Source of the DNA: Cacconaster sp045642485
GTDB taxonomy: Bacteria; Bacteroidota; Bacteroidia; Bacteroidales; UBA932
Direction of reading: 5' to 3'
Assembly (NCBI GenBank): GCA_045642485.1
Contig: JAZUIV010000017.1
Coordinates: forward strand, 1-64,000
DNA: 64,000 bases
Position 1 is the first letter of the stretch, and each line of letters begins with the position of its first letter. Positions 62,275 to 64,000 of the stretch are shown here, one piece after another. The notes beneath the pieces are model-generated. The model saw nothing but the letters and a program-made list of their open reading frames with translations, was not told where the DNA came from and did not search any database. A program made the position numbers and the translations under genes.

Positions 62275-63765
62275 CTATGGTTCAAATTCGTTGCCCGGCC
62301 CGAAATCAGACATTGAATTGAGTCCGGACTGGGTGAAAGCATACTGAGGTTCGTCGTTGTAATAGGCCTCGCCGTCGTTGACGTCCACGAAACGGACCTC
62401 GGAATTGAGGAAGCGCATCTTCACGTCGCAGACCTCACCGTTCCTGTGCTTTGCGATTATGATGTCCGTCTCGCCGGGGAAGGAGGCTTCGTCCTGCACT
62501 CCGACATATTCCGGACGGTGGATGAACATAACTATATCGGCATCCTGCTCGATTGCGCCGGACTCCCTGAGGTCGCTCAGTTGGGGGCGCTTGTTGCCGC
62601 CTCTTGTCTCCACGGCACGGCTGAGCTGCGAAAGTGCGATTACGGGAACCTTCAGTTCCTTTGCTATTGACTTGAGGGAACGGCTGATGGAAGCCACTTC
62701 CTGCTCCCTCATACCGCGAAGTTCAGGAGGGCCGGCCATCAGCTGCAGATAATCGACGATGAGCAGCTTCACGTTGTTCTTCTCCACAAGACGCCTTGCC
62801 TTCGAGCGGAATTCGTAGATGGACAGGGAGGGGGTGTCGTCAATCCAGAGCGGGGACTGCGAGAGTTTGTTCAACCCCTGATTCAGCTGCTCCCAGTCGT
62901 CCTGGGTGAGCTTCTTCGCGCCTCTGATCTTGTCGGTGCTCAAGCCGGTCTCACTGACCATCAGACGCTTTACAAGATGGGTGGCTGGCATTTCCAGCGA
63001 GAAGATGGCGACAGGTACGTTGTAATCCACGGCCATGTTGCGGGCCATCGTCAGGACAAAAGCGGTCTTACCGACTGAGGGACGGGCCGCAAGGATAATA
63101 AGGTCCGACTTCTGCCATCCGTAAGTGACTTTGTCGATGCCGGTATATCCGGAAGGGACGCCGCTGAGGCTGTCCTCCCTGGCCTGACTCTCCTCGATTT
63201 CGGAGATAGCCTGATTGATGATGCTCTTGATTGTCTCGGTCTCGCTGCGCATATTGCGCTCTGCAAGATTGAAGATGCGCTGTTCGGCGCTGTCAACCAG
63301 GTCATCGACAGGGAGAGTGTCGTCAAAGGCTTTCTTCTGGATGTCGTAGGAGATGGATATCAGTTCCCTCTGTATGAATTTCTGGAGAAGGACCTTGGTG
63401 TGGTAATCCACGTGGGCGGCGGCCCCGATCTTGTTCGAGAGTTGGCTCAGGTAGGCCATCCCTCCGACCTCTTCGAGAAGCCCCCGCTTGGTCAGTTCGT
63501 CGGCGACGGAAAATATATCGACAGGGTCGTTCCGTTGGGAGAGCTGCGAGATTGCCTCGAAGATTTTCCTGTGGGCGTCCTTGTAGAAGCAGTCCGACTG
63601 TATCTGGTCAAGGACATCGGTCACCACATTGGGTTCAAGGAGGAGAGCGCCGAGAACGGCTTCTTCTATGTCAATGGCCTGAGGGGGCTTGAGCCCTCCC
63701 ATCTCCTGGCCGATTGAACCGATGTCAACCTTCTCCTGCCGTTTTCTGTCGGGAGCCTTTGCCAT
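62275..63765 (-). CDS. dnaB: Replicative DNA helicase
   Basis: 496 aa. The N-terminal DnaB domain (PQAIDIEEAVLGALLLEPNV) is followed by the RecA-like motor: LAARPSVGKTAFVLTMARN (Walker A), LLIVDYLQLM (Walker B) and LSQLSRAVETRG with SDLRESGAIEQDAD (H4 region). It unwinds DNA at the replication fork. Normal length. Confidence 0.95.
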   Translation of the reverse strand: MAKAPDRKRQEKVDIGSIGQEMGGLKPPQAIDIEEAVLGALLLEPNVVTDVLDQIQSDCFYKDAHRKIFEAISQLSQRNDPVDIFSVADELTKRGLLEEVGGMAYLSQLSNKIGAAAHVDYHTKVLLQKFIQRELISISYDIQKKAFDDTLPVDDLVDSAEQRIFNLAERNMRSETETIKSIINQAISEIEESQAREDSLSGVPSGYTGIDKVTYGWQKSDLIILAARPSVGKTAFVLTMARNMAVDYNVPVAIFSLEMPATHLVKRLMVSETGLSTDKIRGAKKLTQDDWEQLNQGLNKLSQSPLWIDDTPSLSIYEFRSKARRLVEKNNVKLLIVDYLQLMAGPPELRGMREQEVASISRSLKSIAKELKVPVIALSQLSRAVETRGGNKRPQLSDLRESGAIEQDADIVMFIHRPEYVGVQDEASFPGETDIIIAKHRNGEVCDVKMRFLNSEVRFVDVNDGEAYYNDEPQYAFTQSGLNSMSDFGPGNEFEP

Positions 63766-63768
63766 CCG

Positions 63769-64000
63769 CTATTCCTCTTCGAAATCAGAATTCACCAGGA
63801 TGCGTCCGCAATATTCGCAGACGATTATTTTCCTGCTTTCCTTGATATCAAGCTGTTTCTGAGGGGGTATCTTGTTGAAGCATCCGCCGCAGGCATCTCT
63901 CCTGACGGTAACCACTGCAAGGTGGTTGTGGGCGTTCGACCTCACGCGGTCGTATGCCACCAGCATTCTCTGGTCAACCCTGGAGGAGAGTTCTTCCTTT
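63769..64000 (-). CDS. C4-type zinc-ribbon protein (C-terminal part, cut by window edge)
   Basis: The open frame runs past the window end (KEELSSRVDQ then MLVAYD). RRDACGGCFNKIPPQKQLDI and KIIVCEYCGRILV hold the four Cys of a zf-RING_7-type ribbon; the family usually has an N-terminal coiled coil, which would lie beyond 64000. It is 3 bp upstream of dnaB. Confidence 0.82.
   Translation of the reverse strand, partial: KEELSSRVDQRMLVAYDRVRSNAHNHLAVVTVRRDACGGCFNKIPPQKQLDIKESRKIIVCEYCGRILVNSDFEEE

Overview
The window looks like a chromosomal segment of a Bacteroidales bacterium (Bacteroidota); the genus cannot be fixed from the sequence. The signs are Bacteroidota-type promoter boxes (TAnnTTTG), a monofunctional lysC beside ddh, the Rnf gene order, SusCD-free lipoprotein glycosidases of families GH78 and GH123, and a Wza/Wzc/CpsB capsule-export set. 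No rRNA or tRNA gene was seen.

Layout. (1) 1-8 kb: left part of a capsule/exopolysaccharide locus on the minus strand: two intact glycosyltransferases, a third broken by a frameshift, two GNAT-fold transferases, a GINT1-N-like protein, a hexapeptide acetyltransferase and a Wzx flippase. The third glycosyltransferase and the acetyltransferase are each shifted out of frame at a poly-G tract, of 10 and 8 G. (2) 8-28 kb: an AT-rich accessory island, also on the minus strand, lying inside the capsule locus. It carries many conflict/defence-type genes: an AbiJ-NTD4-like protein, an AIPR protein, a DUF262 protein, an ATPase plus TOPRIM-like pair (OLD/PARIS-like), two proteins with HEPN Rx4H motifs, a GIY-YIG-like protein, and a graspetide-type ATP-grasp with a candidate precursor peptide and a 4-TM protein. 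Three copies of a WbuC-type cupin gene (one intact, one with a nonsense codon, one truncated) each follow an accessory gene, and five copies of a structured repeat of about 90 bp lie 3' of modules. The right end is a graveyard of DUF1016 and RecG-like fragments. (3) 28-42 kb: the GC-richer right part of the capsule locus, read from 42.15 kb leftwards: epimerase, Wza, Wzc, CpsB-type phosphatase, rhamnose mutarotase-like protein, a nucleotidyltransferase-GHMP kinase fusion, RmlC, RmlD, FnlB, an unknown protein, FnlC, FnlA and Ugd. Nine copies of a 36-38 bp palindrome lie here; two are inserted in frame inside fnlB and one supplies the end of rmlD.

(4) 42-51.2 kb: mostly plus-strand genes: a GH123-like glycosidase, a minus-strand lipoprotein metallophosphoesterase, a 127 bp inverted-repeat element, a threonine aldolase remnant, a GH78 rhamnosidase, an RsbW-like ATPase, an NfeD-like/flotillin pair and a small XRE regulator. 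(5) 51.2-64 kb: a long minus-strand run: zinc-ribbon protein, dnaB, DUF3108, rseC, rnfBCDGEA, dapB, dapA, ddh, lysC, asd. These genes overlap or nearly abut and are probably largely cotranscribed.

Together the capsule genes make nucleotide sugars (UDP-L-FucNAc through FnlABC, UDP-glucuronate through Ugd, a possible deoxysugar branch through RmlCD), assemble and flip repeat units, and export polymer under tyrosine-kinase control. No Wzy polymerase, RmlA or RmlB is visible. The most unusual content is the repeat-bounded accessory island, the graspetide-like operon within it, and the palindromes that have entered coding sequence.
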